Shown here in pieces: positions 6,037 through 13,504 of a stretch of 13,504 nt of DNA. The stretch comes from Saprospiraceae bacterium. GTDB taxonomy: Bacteria > Bacteroidota > Bacteroidia > Chitinophagales > Saprospiraceae. Each line of letters opens with the position of its first letter. Positions within the stretch are counted from its first letter, which is position 1. The DNA lies in the NCBI GenBank assembly GCA_013002475.1, contig JABDJM010000350.1, forward strand, positions 1 through 13,504, given 5' to 3'. Both the position numbers and the translations under genes were made by a program. The notes beneath the pieces were generated by a model that saw nothing but the letters and a program-made list of their open reading frames with translations, was not told the origin of the DNA and ran no database searches.

Positions 6037-6054
6037 TTAGGGAAAAAACCCTAA
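6037..6054 (-). promoter_or_regulatory. Inverted repeat in the mltA leader
   Basis: TTAGGG and CCCTAA, separated by six A residues, form a 6-bp hairpin between the predicted mltA promoter and its ATG. In the mltA transcript the loop would be U-rich. It could affect message stability or translation; no known regulator is recognised. Confidence 0.3.
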
Positions 6055-6072
6055 TCATACCGAAATCGGCCG

Positions 6073-6102
6073 CAAATTTAGCCTTTTCTTTTTAATCCCA
6101 AA
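6073..6102 (-). promoter_or_regulatory. Bacteroidota-type promoter of mltA
   Basis: On the minus strand TTTG (6102-6099) is followed after 18 nt by TAAATTTG (6080-6073), an exact match to the -33/-7 pattern TTTG and TAnnTTTG. It lies about 75 bp upstream of the mltA ATG. It is the best promoter match in the window. Confidence 0.6.
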
Positions 6103-6265
6103 GCCGGATCCTCCATTTTCTTAGGTTTAACAGATCATTAGGATATTCCTTTTCTCAATGGAAAAATCTATAAATAGAATCCTTTCAAATAATCAATAGC
6201 CCAAGCAATTTTTTCTGTTTTTGCGTATTTTTATGGCACCTTAAGGACCGTTCTTCCCCTAAGGT
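6103..6265. other. AT-rich part of the 336-bp divergent intergenic region
   Basis: Together with the promoter elements on either side this makes up the gene-free stretch 6000-6335 between mltA and the giant secreted protein. I see no convincing coding frame, no tRNA and no strong hairpin apart from the inverted repeats listed separately; CCTTAAGG (6239-6246) is a short palindrome. Confidence 0.5.
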
Positions 6266-6300
6266 TATCTTTGAACGGTTAGGTACTTTCCCTCTCTTTG
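6247..6300 (+). promoter_or_regulatory. Candidate promoter and operator of the giant T9SS protein gene
   Basis: TATCTTTG (6266-6273) matches the -7 consensus TAnnTTTG exactly, and a second, weaker box TCTCTTTG (6293-6300) lies 19 nt past a TTTG. The first box sits inside an inverted repeat, ACCGTTC (6247-6253) and GAACGGT (6273-6279), whose arms are 19 nt apart, a layout expected of a repressor or activator site. Which box is used cannot be told from sequence alone. Confidence 0.4.
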
Positions 6301-6335
6301 AGCCGATTATTCGCAAATAACAAAAACATGCTGCT

Positions 6336-9300
6336 ATGAACAGTCGCTGGTCCTTGGCGGGACGAAATGCCGCCATATCCTTTTCTCTGAGCCTATTCTT
6401 ACTTTTTTTCTCATCAATAGTCGAGGCACAGCCTACAGGGTTCTCTGATCAATTGTTTGTTGGTAGTTGGAACCAGGCAGTTGGAATGACCTTTGACCAA
6501 GGCGGACGAATGTTCGTTTGGGAAAAAGGTGGAAAAGTATGGGTTGTTGAAAATGGAGTTAAACTACCAAATCCTTTAATAGACATTTCTGAGGAGGTGG
6601 GAAATTGGAGAGACTTTGGACTAGTGGGATTCGCTCTCGATCCAAATTTCCTCTCAAATGGAAGAATTTATCTTCAATACACGGTCGATAGGCATCATTT
6701 AATTTATTTCGGAACTCCTCAATATGATTCAAATGCCAATGATTATTTTGATGCTACTATCGGAAGGGTAACACGGTATACTGCGGAAGCGAGCACAAAC
6801 TTCACAACAGTAGATTATAACTCCAGGACTATTCTGCTAGGAGAATCAATAGACACTGGTGTACCCAGTTTGCACGAATCACATGGGATAGGTGCTCTAA
6901 TATTTGGGACGGATGGTTCATTGATGGTTGCCACTGGTGACGGTGCGAGTTATGGCTCAACGGATGAAGGTTCTGCACCAGAAACCTACTATCAGCAAGC
7001 CCTGGATGATGGAATGATCACCTCGGCGGAAAATATCGGTGCTTATCGGTCACAGAGCCTTGATTCCCATAATGGAAAACTATTGAGAATAAGCCCCTTT
7101 ACCGGGGATGGACTTGCTTCAAATCCCTTTTACGATTCTGCTAACCCAAGGTCCCCCAAGTCAAGAACCTATGCTTATGGATTAAGAAATCCATACCGAC
7201 TTGCCATGAGACCCGAAACAGGAGAGCATAATCCACAGGAGGGTGATCCTGGAGAATTCTATATCGGAGATGTTGGCTGGGGAAACCGTGAGGAGCTAAA
7301 TATCGTGGATGCACCTGGACAGAACTTTGGATGGCCATGGTGGGAAGGAATGACTTTCAACCCAGGAAGTTACGATGACAACACTTGGGAGCCTGCTAAT
7401 CACGAAAGGCCAAAAGTTGATTTCAGAACAGGAACTGCCAGAGGTATTCAAAACGGGACAATCTACAATGTTGGTTCGCAACAGATACCTGGACAATCCT
7501 TTACAGGAAATGCTTCTACAGGTGGAACCTGGTATACAGGAACTGATTTTCCCTCAACGTGGCAAAACACCTACTTCCACGCAGATTATGGCGGAGACTG
7601 GATCAAAAACTTTGTCATGGATGCTGACAATGATCTGCAAGAGGTAAGAAATTTCAAAGAAGCAGGTGGACCGATCGTAGATGTTTCTACTTCACCTGTG
7701 AATGGGGCAATCTATTACATCAAATACCCCGGAGAGATCAGGAAAATATCCTTTACTGGAACAACCGACAATGATCCTGTGGCGAGGATTGATCTTATTC
7801 CTCAGTATGGACCTGGGCCTTTGTCAGTAGATTTTACAGGAGATCAATCTTTCGATCCTGAAAACGGTACGCTTACTTTTGATTGGGATTTCGGAGATGG
7901 TAATTCATCCACCGACCCAAATCCTACACATATTTTTACAACCGGGAATTCAAATCCAGTAGGTTTTACTGTTACGCTTACGGTTACTGATCCAGGTGGA
8001 AATACAGGTACGGCCACCGAGGTTGTTTCATTAAATAATACACCTCCTGTTATCAATTCCACGAGTATTGACAACGTCAATACTTTTGACTATGTCAACG
8101 GAGTTACGCTGAACCTGACTTCTAATGTGACAGATGCCGAATCCTCTTCTGGTGCATTGACCTATGAATGGGTTTACGCCTTGTATCATGATGATCATAA
8201 TCATTTAGAGCCAACGATCAATATACCTTCAGGTATTGTTAATCTCTCCCCGATTGGTTGTGATGGCGCCACATATTGGTATCGGATTATCCATCGAGTA
8301 ACAGACCCTCAAGGTCTGAGTACAGAATTTGTAAAAGACATTTACCCGGATTGCCCGGGAGTAGCTCAAACGATAACCTTTAACACGATTGCAGATAAAG
8401 AAGTCTTTGACCCACCATTTACACCTAATGCAAGTTCCACATCTGGTCTTCCGGTCCAGATTGTTGTGGTTTCCGGACCAGCTTACATGAATGGAAGCAA
8501 TGTAACACTGACCGGAATCCCTGGGGAAGTAATCCTACGGGCCTTACAGCCTGGAGATGGAACCTATGCACCAGCTCTCCCAGTTGAACAAACATTCAAT
8601 GTTGTGATACCTGGCCCCTCACTCTGTGGTCTTACAGGAAATATTGGCATGGAGAAATGGAATAACATTCCAGGAAACTCTGTAAGTAGTATTCCTGTAG
8701 ATACTCCCCCTGACGAAACTGCCGTGCTTTCCATTTTTGAGATCCCGATAAATGTGGATGATAACTATGGTGCTAGAGTTCGCGGATATATCTGCGCTCC
8801 TCAAACGGGAAACTATACTTTTTGGATCAGCAGTGATGACAACGGAGCCTTGTATTTGTCTACAAATGCCAGCGAGGGGAACAAGTCCTTGATAGCTTCT
8901 GTACCTGGCTGGACCTTTTCACAACAGTGGGACAAGTATCCGGAGCAGCAATCTGTTCCGATCTACCTGGTAGGGGGAAATCAATATTATATAGAGGCGT
9001 TAATGAAAGAAGCTGGCGGGGGTGATAACCTGGCTGTTGGTTGGCAATTGCCTTCAGGAATTATGGAGCGTCCAATTTTTGGAAACAGGTTGATACTTTG
9101 GGATGGTGGTGTTCCACCGGATCCTTTGGACCAGACGATTACGTTTCAAGCAATTCCTGACAAGTTTAATACAGATCCTCCATTTCCAATTACTGCTTCG
9201 GCAACATCCGGTTTACCAGTAAGTTTTGCGGTTCTTTCCGGTCCTGCGACCGTCTCTGGAGACATTGTTACCCTTACAGGAGGACTTGGGCAGGTGGTTA

Positions 9301-11954
9301 TTGAGGCAACGCAGGCTGGGAATGCTCAATGGAATCCGGCGCCACCGATTGTTCAGAATTTCAATGTAATTGAACAAATGGGTCCGGCTGATCAAACTAT
9401 CGTATTTCAGGCAATACCAGACAAGCTTAATACCGATCCTCCATTTCCTATTACAGCCACTGCATCCTCAGGTTTGCCTGTCAGCTTTGAAGTTCTTTCA
9501 GGCCCAGCAACAGTTTCAGGAGACATTGTCACTCTGACAGGAGGACTTGGCCAGGTGGTTGTTGAGGCAACCCAGGCAGGGGATTCTCAATGGAATCCTG
9601 CGCCACCGGTCGTTCAGAACTTCAATGTTTCGGAACCAATTCCGGCAGATCAGACTATCAGTTTTCAGGCAATCCCGGATAAGTTTAATACGGATCCTCC
9701 ATTTCCTTTAGCTGCTTCTGCAACCTCTGGCTTGCCGGTTAGTTTCGAAGTTCTTTCCGGCCCTGCCACCGTCTCTGGTAGCACAGTTACCCTTACAGGG
9801 GGACTTGGTCTCGTTGTTGTTGAAGCGACACAGGCAGGGAATGCTCAATGGAATCCCGCGCCTCCGGTAAACCAAAGTTTTAATGTCTCAGAGGAAATGA
9901 CAACAGGAGAGTATTGCCCTTCAAGTTCATCTCAACCTTGGGTAGAATGGATTGCCAATGTGTCATTTAGTGATTTGGATAATGCCTCTTCGAAATGCGG
10001 CACCACTTGTGGTTATTCAGACTTTACAAATCTTACTGCTACCGTTAACATTTCTTCTTCGTACAACCTAACCCTTACTCCTGGCTTAAGCTGGCCAGGC
10101 TACCAACCTGACCTCTTCTGGAGGGCATGGGTAGATTGGAATCAGGATGAAGATTTTAATGATGCAGGAGAGTTGGTCCTGGAGGCCAATAATGGAAATC
10201 AGCAGGTCTCAGGTCTCATTACCATACCCGCTGGAGCGATGATCGGAGCGACTCGTATGCGGGTATCTCAGCAGCGCGATGCTTATCCCGGACCTTGCGA
10301 ATCATTCATTTATGGTGAGGTGGAAGATTATACTGTTGTTGTGCAGGGAGGAGGCACAGGTGGGTCTATAACCCTTACCTGCCCATCGGACCTAACCGTT
10401 ACCACGGCTCCCAATCAAAATACTGCGGTTGCCACCTGGGCACCACCTATCGCAAGTACAACCTGCTCCAATGGTGGCTTGATCCTAAGTCAAACCGCAG
10501 GTTCGCCAAGCGGTTCAAATTTTCCAATAGGAATTACAACAATAAGTTACCAGGCCACAGATGCATGTGCCAATTCGGAAGTATGCAGCTTTACTGTAAC
10601 AGTGGAGAGTGGAGGAGTTACTTGTGATAATTTTACAAGCGGAGGAACCATCTCGGGGGCTGAGACCTATTGCGGAACCTCTTACGACACTGGAATTATT
10701 TCAAATTCTGCCAGCCCAAGTGGAGGAAGCGGCGCTCCGGAATATAGATGGCAATATTCAGAATCCTCCTCATCTGGACCCTGGGCCACTTTGGCGGATA
10801 ATCAGTTGACATATGATCCGGCCACAATTAGCACTACCACCTGGTATCGAAGACAAGCTCAAAGAGAGAATTGTACTGCCTGGATAAATTCTAATGTGGT
10901 TGTAAAAGTGGTGGATCCGAATTGCCCACCAAGTATGGATTATTGTGCCAGTTCAGGTTCACAACCCTGGCAACAGTGGATTGGTAATGTAACTTTCAAT
11001 ACGCTGGATAATGATTCTGGTAAAAACGGATACGGAGATTTCACTACTCTTTCTACAGATGTAACTACCGGAAATAGTTACCCATTGAGTGTGCAACCCA
11101 TTTATTCATGGACCCACTGGGATGAGCATATCAATGTTTGGATCGATTTCAACCAGGATGGAGATTTTGAAGATGCCGGGGAATTGGTACTTAACCAGAT
11201 CAGTTTGGCCGGAGTAGACGGAGGAACTGTTCCTCCGGTAACGGCTTCTATTAATATCCCAGGATCCGCGGTTACGGGTTCTACCAGGATGAGAGTTAGC
11301 ATGCAAAAAGAAGCCTTTGCTGACCCTTGCGAAAGCTTCATTTTTGGTGAGGTAGAGGACTATTCTGTGAATATTGTATCGAGTGGCACTCAGTCCGCAC
11401 CAGCCCAGATGTTAATCTTTGATGCAAACCGGGATCCTCAGGGAGTTAAGTTGAACTGGATTACGGATCAGGAGCACAAGAATAATTCCTTCGTGGTAGA
11501 AAGAGCGATGGATGGTACGCATTACCAAGCTTTGGTTGATGTGGACTCACGAACAGATGCAGAAGGAGTATTCGAGTATGTCCAGTTTGACGAAGATCCG
11601 TTTCCAGGCAGAAATTTCTACCGGTTGAAGATCATTGATTCAAACGGAGAATATCGATACACCCAGCCCGTTACCCTGTATTTTACGCCCCGGGAAAGGG
11701 AAGTATTGATCTTCCCGAATCCTGCCAGGGATATGATCCGTTTGTCAATTCCATTTTATGCTGGACAAGGTGGGGAGATCCTCATTGTCAATAATATGGG
11801 ACAAGTGGTGTACAAACAATTTGTACCTGAGATTCCTGCTACGCCCATGGACATCCTTACGAACGAAATGATGAATGGATTGTATACGGTAACAGTTAAG
11901 GTGGGGCCCTGGAAAAGAATGAGTGGCCAAGTTGTGATCCACAAAGGTTACTAG
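6336..11954 (+). CDS. Giant T9SS-secreted glucose/sorbosone dehydrogenase-like protein
   Basis: 1,872 residues with a signal peptide (1-31, likely cut VEA|Q). Domains: a six-bladed GSDH/PQQ-type propeller (about 36-475) with HESHG (180-184), GDG, HNGKLLRI, GLRNPYR (282-288) and GDVGWGNREE (311-320); PKD (480-570, WDFGDG); an unassigned beta domain (572-675); repeat R1 (677-756); PA14 (about 760-925); repeats R2-R4 (932-1184); GEVED 1 (1193-1335); HYR-like (1344-1428); Ig-like (1428-1530); GEVED 2 (1534-1682); an FN3-like linker (1692-1783); and the T9SS sorting domain (1788-1872, from VLIFPNPARD). Family members oxidise sugars or similar compounds with bound PQQ; this substrate is unknown, and PQQ use is inferred. 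PA14 and GEVED suggest carbohydrate or surface contact. It stands alone between its own promoter and terminator. Confidence 0.9.
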   Translation: MNSRWSLAGRNAAISFSLSLFLLFFSSIVEAQPTGFSDQLFVGSWNQAVGMTFDQGGRMFVWEKGGKVWVVENGVKLPNPLIDISEEVGNWRDFGLVGFALDPNFLSNGRIYLQYTVDRHHLIYFGTPQYDSNANDYFDATIGRVTRYTAEASTNFTTVDYNSRTILLGESIDTGVPSLHESHGIGALIFGTDGSLMVATGDGASYGSTDEGSAPETYYQQALDDGMITSAENIGAYRSQSLDSHNGKLLRISPFTGDGLASNPFYDSANPRSPKSRTYAYGLRNPYRLAMRPETGEHNPQEGDPGEFYIGDVGWGNREELNIVDAPGQNFGWPWWEGMTFNPGSYDDNTWEPANHERPKVDFRTGTARGIQNGTIYNVGSQQIPGQSFTGNASTGGTWYTGTDFPSTWQNTYFHADYGGDWIKNFVMDADNDLQEVRNFKEAGGPIVDVSTSPVNGAIYYIKYPGEIRKISFTGTTDNDPVARIDLIPQYGPGPLSVDFTGDQSFDPENGTLTFDWDFGDGNSSTDPNPTHIFTTGNSNPVGFTVTLTVTDPGGNTGTATEVVSLNNTPPVINSTSIDNVNTFDYVNGVTLNLTSNVTDAESSSGALTYEWVYALYHDDHNHLEPTINIPSGIVNLSPIGCDGATYWYRIIHRVTDPQGLSTEFVKDIYPDCPGVAQTITFNTIADKEVFDPPFTPNASSTSGLPVQIVVVSGPAYMNGSNVTLTGIPGEVILRALQPGDGTYAPALPVEQTFNVVIPGPSLCGLTGNIGMEKWNNIPGNSVSSIPVDTPPDETAVLSIFEIPINVDDNYGARVRGYICAPQTGNYTFWISSDDNGALYLSTNASEGNKSLIASVPGWTFSQQWDKYPEQQSVPIYLVGGNQYYIEALMKEAGGGDNLAVGWQLPSGIMERPIFGNRLILWDGGVPPDPLDQTITFQAIPDKFNTDPPFPITASATSGLPVSFAVLSGPATVSGDIVTLTGGLGQVVIEATQAGNAQWNPAPPIVQNFNVIEQMGPADQTIVFQAIPDKLNTDPPFPITATASSGLPVSFEVLSGPATVSGDIVTLTGGLGQVVVEATQAGDSQWNPAPPVVQNFNVSEPIPADQTISFQAIPDKFNTDPPFPLAASATSGLPVSFEVLSGPATVSGSTVTLTGGLGLVVVEATQAGNAQWNPAPPVNQSFNVSEEMTTGEYCPSSSSQPWVEWIANVSFSDLDNASSKCGTTCGYSDFTNLTATVNISSSYNLTLTPGLSWPGYQPDLFWRAWVDWNQDEDFNDAGELVLEANNGNQQVSGLITIPAGAMIGATRMRVSQQRDAYPGPCESFIYGEVEDYTVVVQGGGTGGSITLTCPSDLTVTTAPNQNTAVATWAPPIASTTCSNGGLILSQTAGSPSGSNFPIGITTISYQATDACANSEVCSFTVTVESGGVTCDNFTSGGTISGAETYCGTSYDTGIISNSASPSGGSGAPEYRWQYSESSSSGPWATLADNQLTYDPATISTTTWYRRQAQRENCTAWINSNVVVKVVDPNCPPSMDYCASSGSQPWQQWIGNVTFNTLDNDSGKNGYGDFTTLSTDVTTGNSYPLSVQPIYSWTHWDEHINVWIDFNQDGDFEDAGELVLNQISLAGVDGGTVPPVTASINIPGSAVTGSTRMRVSMQKEAFADPCESFIFGEVEDYSVNIVSSGTQSAPAQMLIFDANRDPQGVKLNWITDQEHKNNSFVVERAMDGTHYQALVDVDSRTDAEGVFEYVQFDEDPFPGRNFYRLKIIDSNGEYRYTQPVTLYFTPREREVLIFPNPARDMIRLSIPFYAGQGGEILIVNNMGQVVYKQFVPEIPATPMDILTNEMMNGLYTVTVKVGPWKRMSGQVVIHKGY
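8364..8603 (+). repeat. 80-codon repeat R1 (diverged)
   Basis: Encodes 80 residues from AQTITF to QTFNV with the shared landmarks DPPF, SGLPV, VSGPA, VTLTG and the closing FNV. It is clearly related to R2-R4 but much diverged. A PA14 domain (8604-9128) separates it from the other three. Confidence 0.85.
9129..9887 (+). repeat. Three tandem 80-codon repeats R2-R4
   Basis: R2 at 9129-9368, R3 at 9390-9629 and R4 at 9648-9887 are each exactly 240 bp from DQTI to FNV, with linkers of 21 and 18 bp. By hand count R2/R3 share 71 of 80 residues, R2/R4 69 and R3/R4 67. Many codons differ silently, so the copies are not brand new. The pattern SGLPVSF, VLSGPATVSG, VTLTG and TQAG is a beta-sandwich repeat common in secreted Bacteroidota proteins. 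Confidence 0.93.
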
Positions 11955-11970
11955 GATATTTCTTACAAGA

Positions 11971-12004
11971 AAAAAAAGCCCCGATTATTATCGGGGCTTT
12001 TTTT
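11971..12004. terminator. Strong bidirectional terminator
   Basis: GCCCCGAT (11978-11985) pairs perfectly with ATCGGGGC (11990-11997) around TATT, flanked by seven A on the left and seven T on the right. It can serve both the giant + strand gene and the minus-strand DUF3467 gene, whose TAA (12005-12003) lies in the T-tract. Confidence 0.92.
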
Positions 12005-12317
12005 ATGCCTGCGCAGGTGGAGTGTTGAAATTCATTTGCGGATAAGTTTGTTCAGCTTCCTTAATTGGACCAAACTGCTTTTCAAACTTAGTCACATTAT
12101 CCGCCAGAGCCCGCAATAACCGTTTTGCATGTTGAGGGCTAAGAATTATTCTTGACTTCACTTTTGCCTTAGGCACATTCGGAACTAATCTTATGAAATC
12201 AACTACAAATTCAGATTGACTATGTGATATGATCGCCAGGTTGGAGTATATCCCTTCGGCAATTTCCTCGGGTAGTTCAATGTTAAATTGCTTATCCCCT
12301 TTTTTCTCTGCTGCCAT
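12003..12317 (-). CDS. DUF3467 protein
   Basis: A 104-residue cytoplasmic protein that reads as DUF3467, a small family of unknown function. Landmarks are an acidic start (FNIELPEEIAEGIYSNLAII, residues 11-30), SEFVVDFIRLVPNVPKAKVKSR (35-56) and the helical part with SPQHAKRLLRAL. The frame stays open far upstream, but that extension overlaps the methyltransferase gene antisense and has no family-like sequence, so I start at the ATG at 12317-12315, giving MAAEKKGDKQF. It is divergent from the methyltransferase, 54 bp away. Its stop codon lies in the T-tract of the shared terminator. Confidence 0.87.
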   Translation of the reverse strand: MAAEKKGDKQFNIELPEEIAEGIYSNLAIISHSQSEFVVDFIRLVPNVPKAKVKSRIILSPQHAKRLLRALADNVTKFEKQFGPIKEAEQTYPQMNFNTPPAQA

Positions 12318-12371
12318 GTTTTTTATATTTAATCTTGTTGGGACCAAGGTATCACAAAGCATTGAAAAGTC

Positions 12372-13172
12372 ATGGATCATTTTTTTGAAACCAATAAAAA
12401 ATTGTGGGATGCTAAAACCCCTATTCATTTGGAGTCTGCATTTTACGATGTAGAAGGATTTAAAAATGGAGGGGAGAGGCTTAATTCGATAGAACTTCAG
12501 GGGCTTGGTGATGTTTCTGGAAAAACCATGCTTCATTTGCAATGCCATTTTGGGATGGACAGCATGTGTTGGGCAAGGAGGGGTGCTGAAGTTACGGCCG
12601 TGGATTTTTCCGGAAAAAGCATTGAAGCTGGCCGGACCCTAAGCCAGGAATTGAATATCCCCGTGGATTTTTTGGAAAAGGATGTTTATTCTCTACCTGA
12701 GGTTTTGGAAAACCAGTACGATATCGTTTTTACCAGTTATGGAGCGATCTGCTGGCTTCCTGACCTTACCAAATGGGCTGAGATCATCACAGATTATTTG
12801 CAACCCGGAGGCGTATTTTTCATAGCGGAATTTCATCCTTTTATGTACACTCTGGATTTTGATAGCCAGGAAATTGAATACCCTTATTTCAATAGCGGCA
12901 AAGCTTTTTTTGAAGTCGAATCCGGGACTTACACAAACCCGGAGGCTGACATCCAGCGAGAGGAATATTTTTGGATCCACTCCCTAGATGAAACTATCAA
13001 TGCTCTGATGGATGCAGGATTGCAGCTGGAAAAATTTCAGGAGTATGATTACTCTCCCTACAATTGCTTTCCCAATATGAAGGAAAGGGAAACGGAGAAG
13101 TTTATTTTTTCCAAATACGACTTACCTCTTCCTTATGTCTTTTCCCTAAAAATGAAAAAGCCAAAGGCTTAA
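12372..13172 (+). CDS. Class I SAM-dependent methyltransferase
   Basis: A 266-residue Rossmann-fold methyltransferase. SAM-binding motif I is LHLQCHFGMDS (54-64), the acidic motif II residue is Asp78 in VTAVDFS, and motif IV-like IVFTSYGAICWLPD (118-131) and the LQPGGVFFIAEFHP strand (143-156) follow in order. The HLQCHFG version marks a small-molecule-type methyltransferase subfamily common in bacteria; the substrate cannot be named. No membrane segment or signal peptide is present. Upstream, TAATCTTG (12330-12337) is a one-mismatch -7 box. Its TAA overlaps the stop codon of the convergent gene within one TTAA. Confidence 0.88.
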   Translation: MDHFFETNKKLWDAKTPIHLESAFYDVEGFKNGGERLNSIELQGLGDVSGKTMLHLQCHFGMDSMCWARRGAEVTAVDFSGKSIEAGRTLSQELNIPVDFLEKDVYSLPEVLENQYDIVFTSYGAICWLPDLTKWAEIITDYLQPGGVFFIAEFHPFMYTLDFDSQEIEYPYFNSGKAFFEVESGTYTNPEADIQREEYFWIHSLDETINALMDAGLQLEKFQEYDYSPYNCFPNMKERETEKFIFSKYDLPLPYVFSLKMKKPKA

Positions 13173-13504
13173 TTGCATTCAGAACCGTCGAAATCTGGCA
13201 TTCTGTACGCCCAGAATTTTATTTCTTCCCCAAAATCATCATTGGTAAAGCAGGAGAAATCCTGGCTTTCATTTTCCAAAACATATCCCCATGGTATGTC
13301 AGCCGGAGCGTTCAAATTTGAGGCCATTGCTTCTACTACGTCCGCATCATCCTGATTTACAATTTGGTCCCGGTTGACATCAAATATCAGTGAGGGCAGG
13401 TTTGAACTGGCAGGGTTTGCGAGGTAAGCATTGATCAGGTCCACATCAGCCTGCTCAGGGCCGACTTTTCCTTCAGAATCTTTCTCTATCTGGAAGGAAT
13501 AGCA
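13169..13504 (-). CDS. C-terminal part of a protein with dockerin-like calcium loops
   Basis: The frame is open from the right edge of the window to the TAA at 13171-13169, giving the last 111 residues; the start lies outside the window. Two loop-helix units in a row look like a dockerin type I module: DSEGKVGPEQADVDLINAYL and, 30 residues later, DVNRDQIVNQDDADVVEAM, each with Asp/Asn/Gln/Glu at calcium-ligand positions. A Trp/Asp-rich tail ending GSECN follows, with two cysteines. There is no T9SS sorting domain at this C-terminus. In Bacteroidota such modules occur in secreted proteins outside cellulosomes. An internal GTG at 13444 is not a likely start, as the first unit begins before it. 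Confidence 0.65.
   Translation of the reverse strand, partial: CYSFQIEKDSEGKVGPEQADVDLINAYLANPASSNLPSLIFDVNRDQIVNQDDADVVEAMASNLNAPADIPWGYVLENESQDFSCFTNDDFGEEIKFWAYRMPDFDGSECN

Noticed and set aside
9129..9887. Repeats R2-R4 as an assembly artefact
   Set aside because: The three copies differ at many silent and coding positions and have linkers of different length, so they are real separate copies.
11102..11341. Minus-strand frames within GEVED 2 of the giant gene
   Set aside because: They are antisense shadows; the + strand frame there has intact GEVED motifs.
12318..12548. 77-codon upstream extension of the DUF3467 frame on the minus strand
   Set aside because: It lies antisense to the methyltransferase N-terminus, has no family-like sequence, and the ATG at 12317 gives a standard DUF3467 start.

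Overview
The window looks like a chromosomal segment of a Bacteroidota bacterium, probably free-living. A 1,872-residue secreted protein ends in a type IX secretion (T9SS) sorting domain and carries PKD, HYR, GEVED and PA14 modules. Upstream regions show matches to the Bacteroidota promoter signature (TTTG / TAnnTTTG), and starts lack clear Shine-Dalgarno sequences. DUF4159 and DUF3467 proteins and a stand-alone GIY-YIG protein fit the same group. All identifications come from reading the sequence; no database search was run.

Layout. 1-179: the 3' end of an unrecognised + strand gene. 173-742: an intact minus-strand tRNA-Leu(CAA) with its terminator, a small GIY-YIG nuclease gene directly behind that terminator, a second copy of the terminator region, and two broken tRNA-Leu remnants, both carrying GC-rich palindromes. 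747-2625 (minus): hscB and rseP, adjacent and probably co-transcribed. 2761-4115 (plus): rsmE and a DUF4159 gene joined by an ATGA overlap. 4116-5999 (minus): a one-TM protein with a PKD-like domain, and an MltA-type lytic transglycosylase. 6000-6335: a divergent promoter region. 6336-11954 (plus): the giant T9SS cargo, whose N-terminal domain resembles PQQ-dependent glucose/sorbosone dehydrogenases, closed by a strong bidirectional terminator. 12003-12317 (minus): DUF3467. 12372-13172 (plus): a SAM-dependent methyltransferase. 13169-13504 (minus): the C-terminal part of a protein with dockerin-like calcium loops.

Most genes are housekeeping or envelope functions: Fe-S assembly, site-2 proteolysis, 16S rRNA methylation, murein turnover. 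Two places stand out. The first is the tRNA-Leu/GIY-YIG cluster: a ~40-nt tRNA 3' flank is duplicated on either side of the nuclease gene, and in both tRNA remnants a palindrome joins tRNA sequence at the same nucleotide, the 5' edge of the anticodon loop. This is the best candidate here for an undescribed mobile or remodelling unit. The second is the giant secreted dehydrogenase-like protein, with four repeats of exactly 80 codons, the first split from the other three by a PA14 domain.
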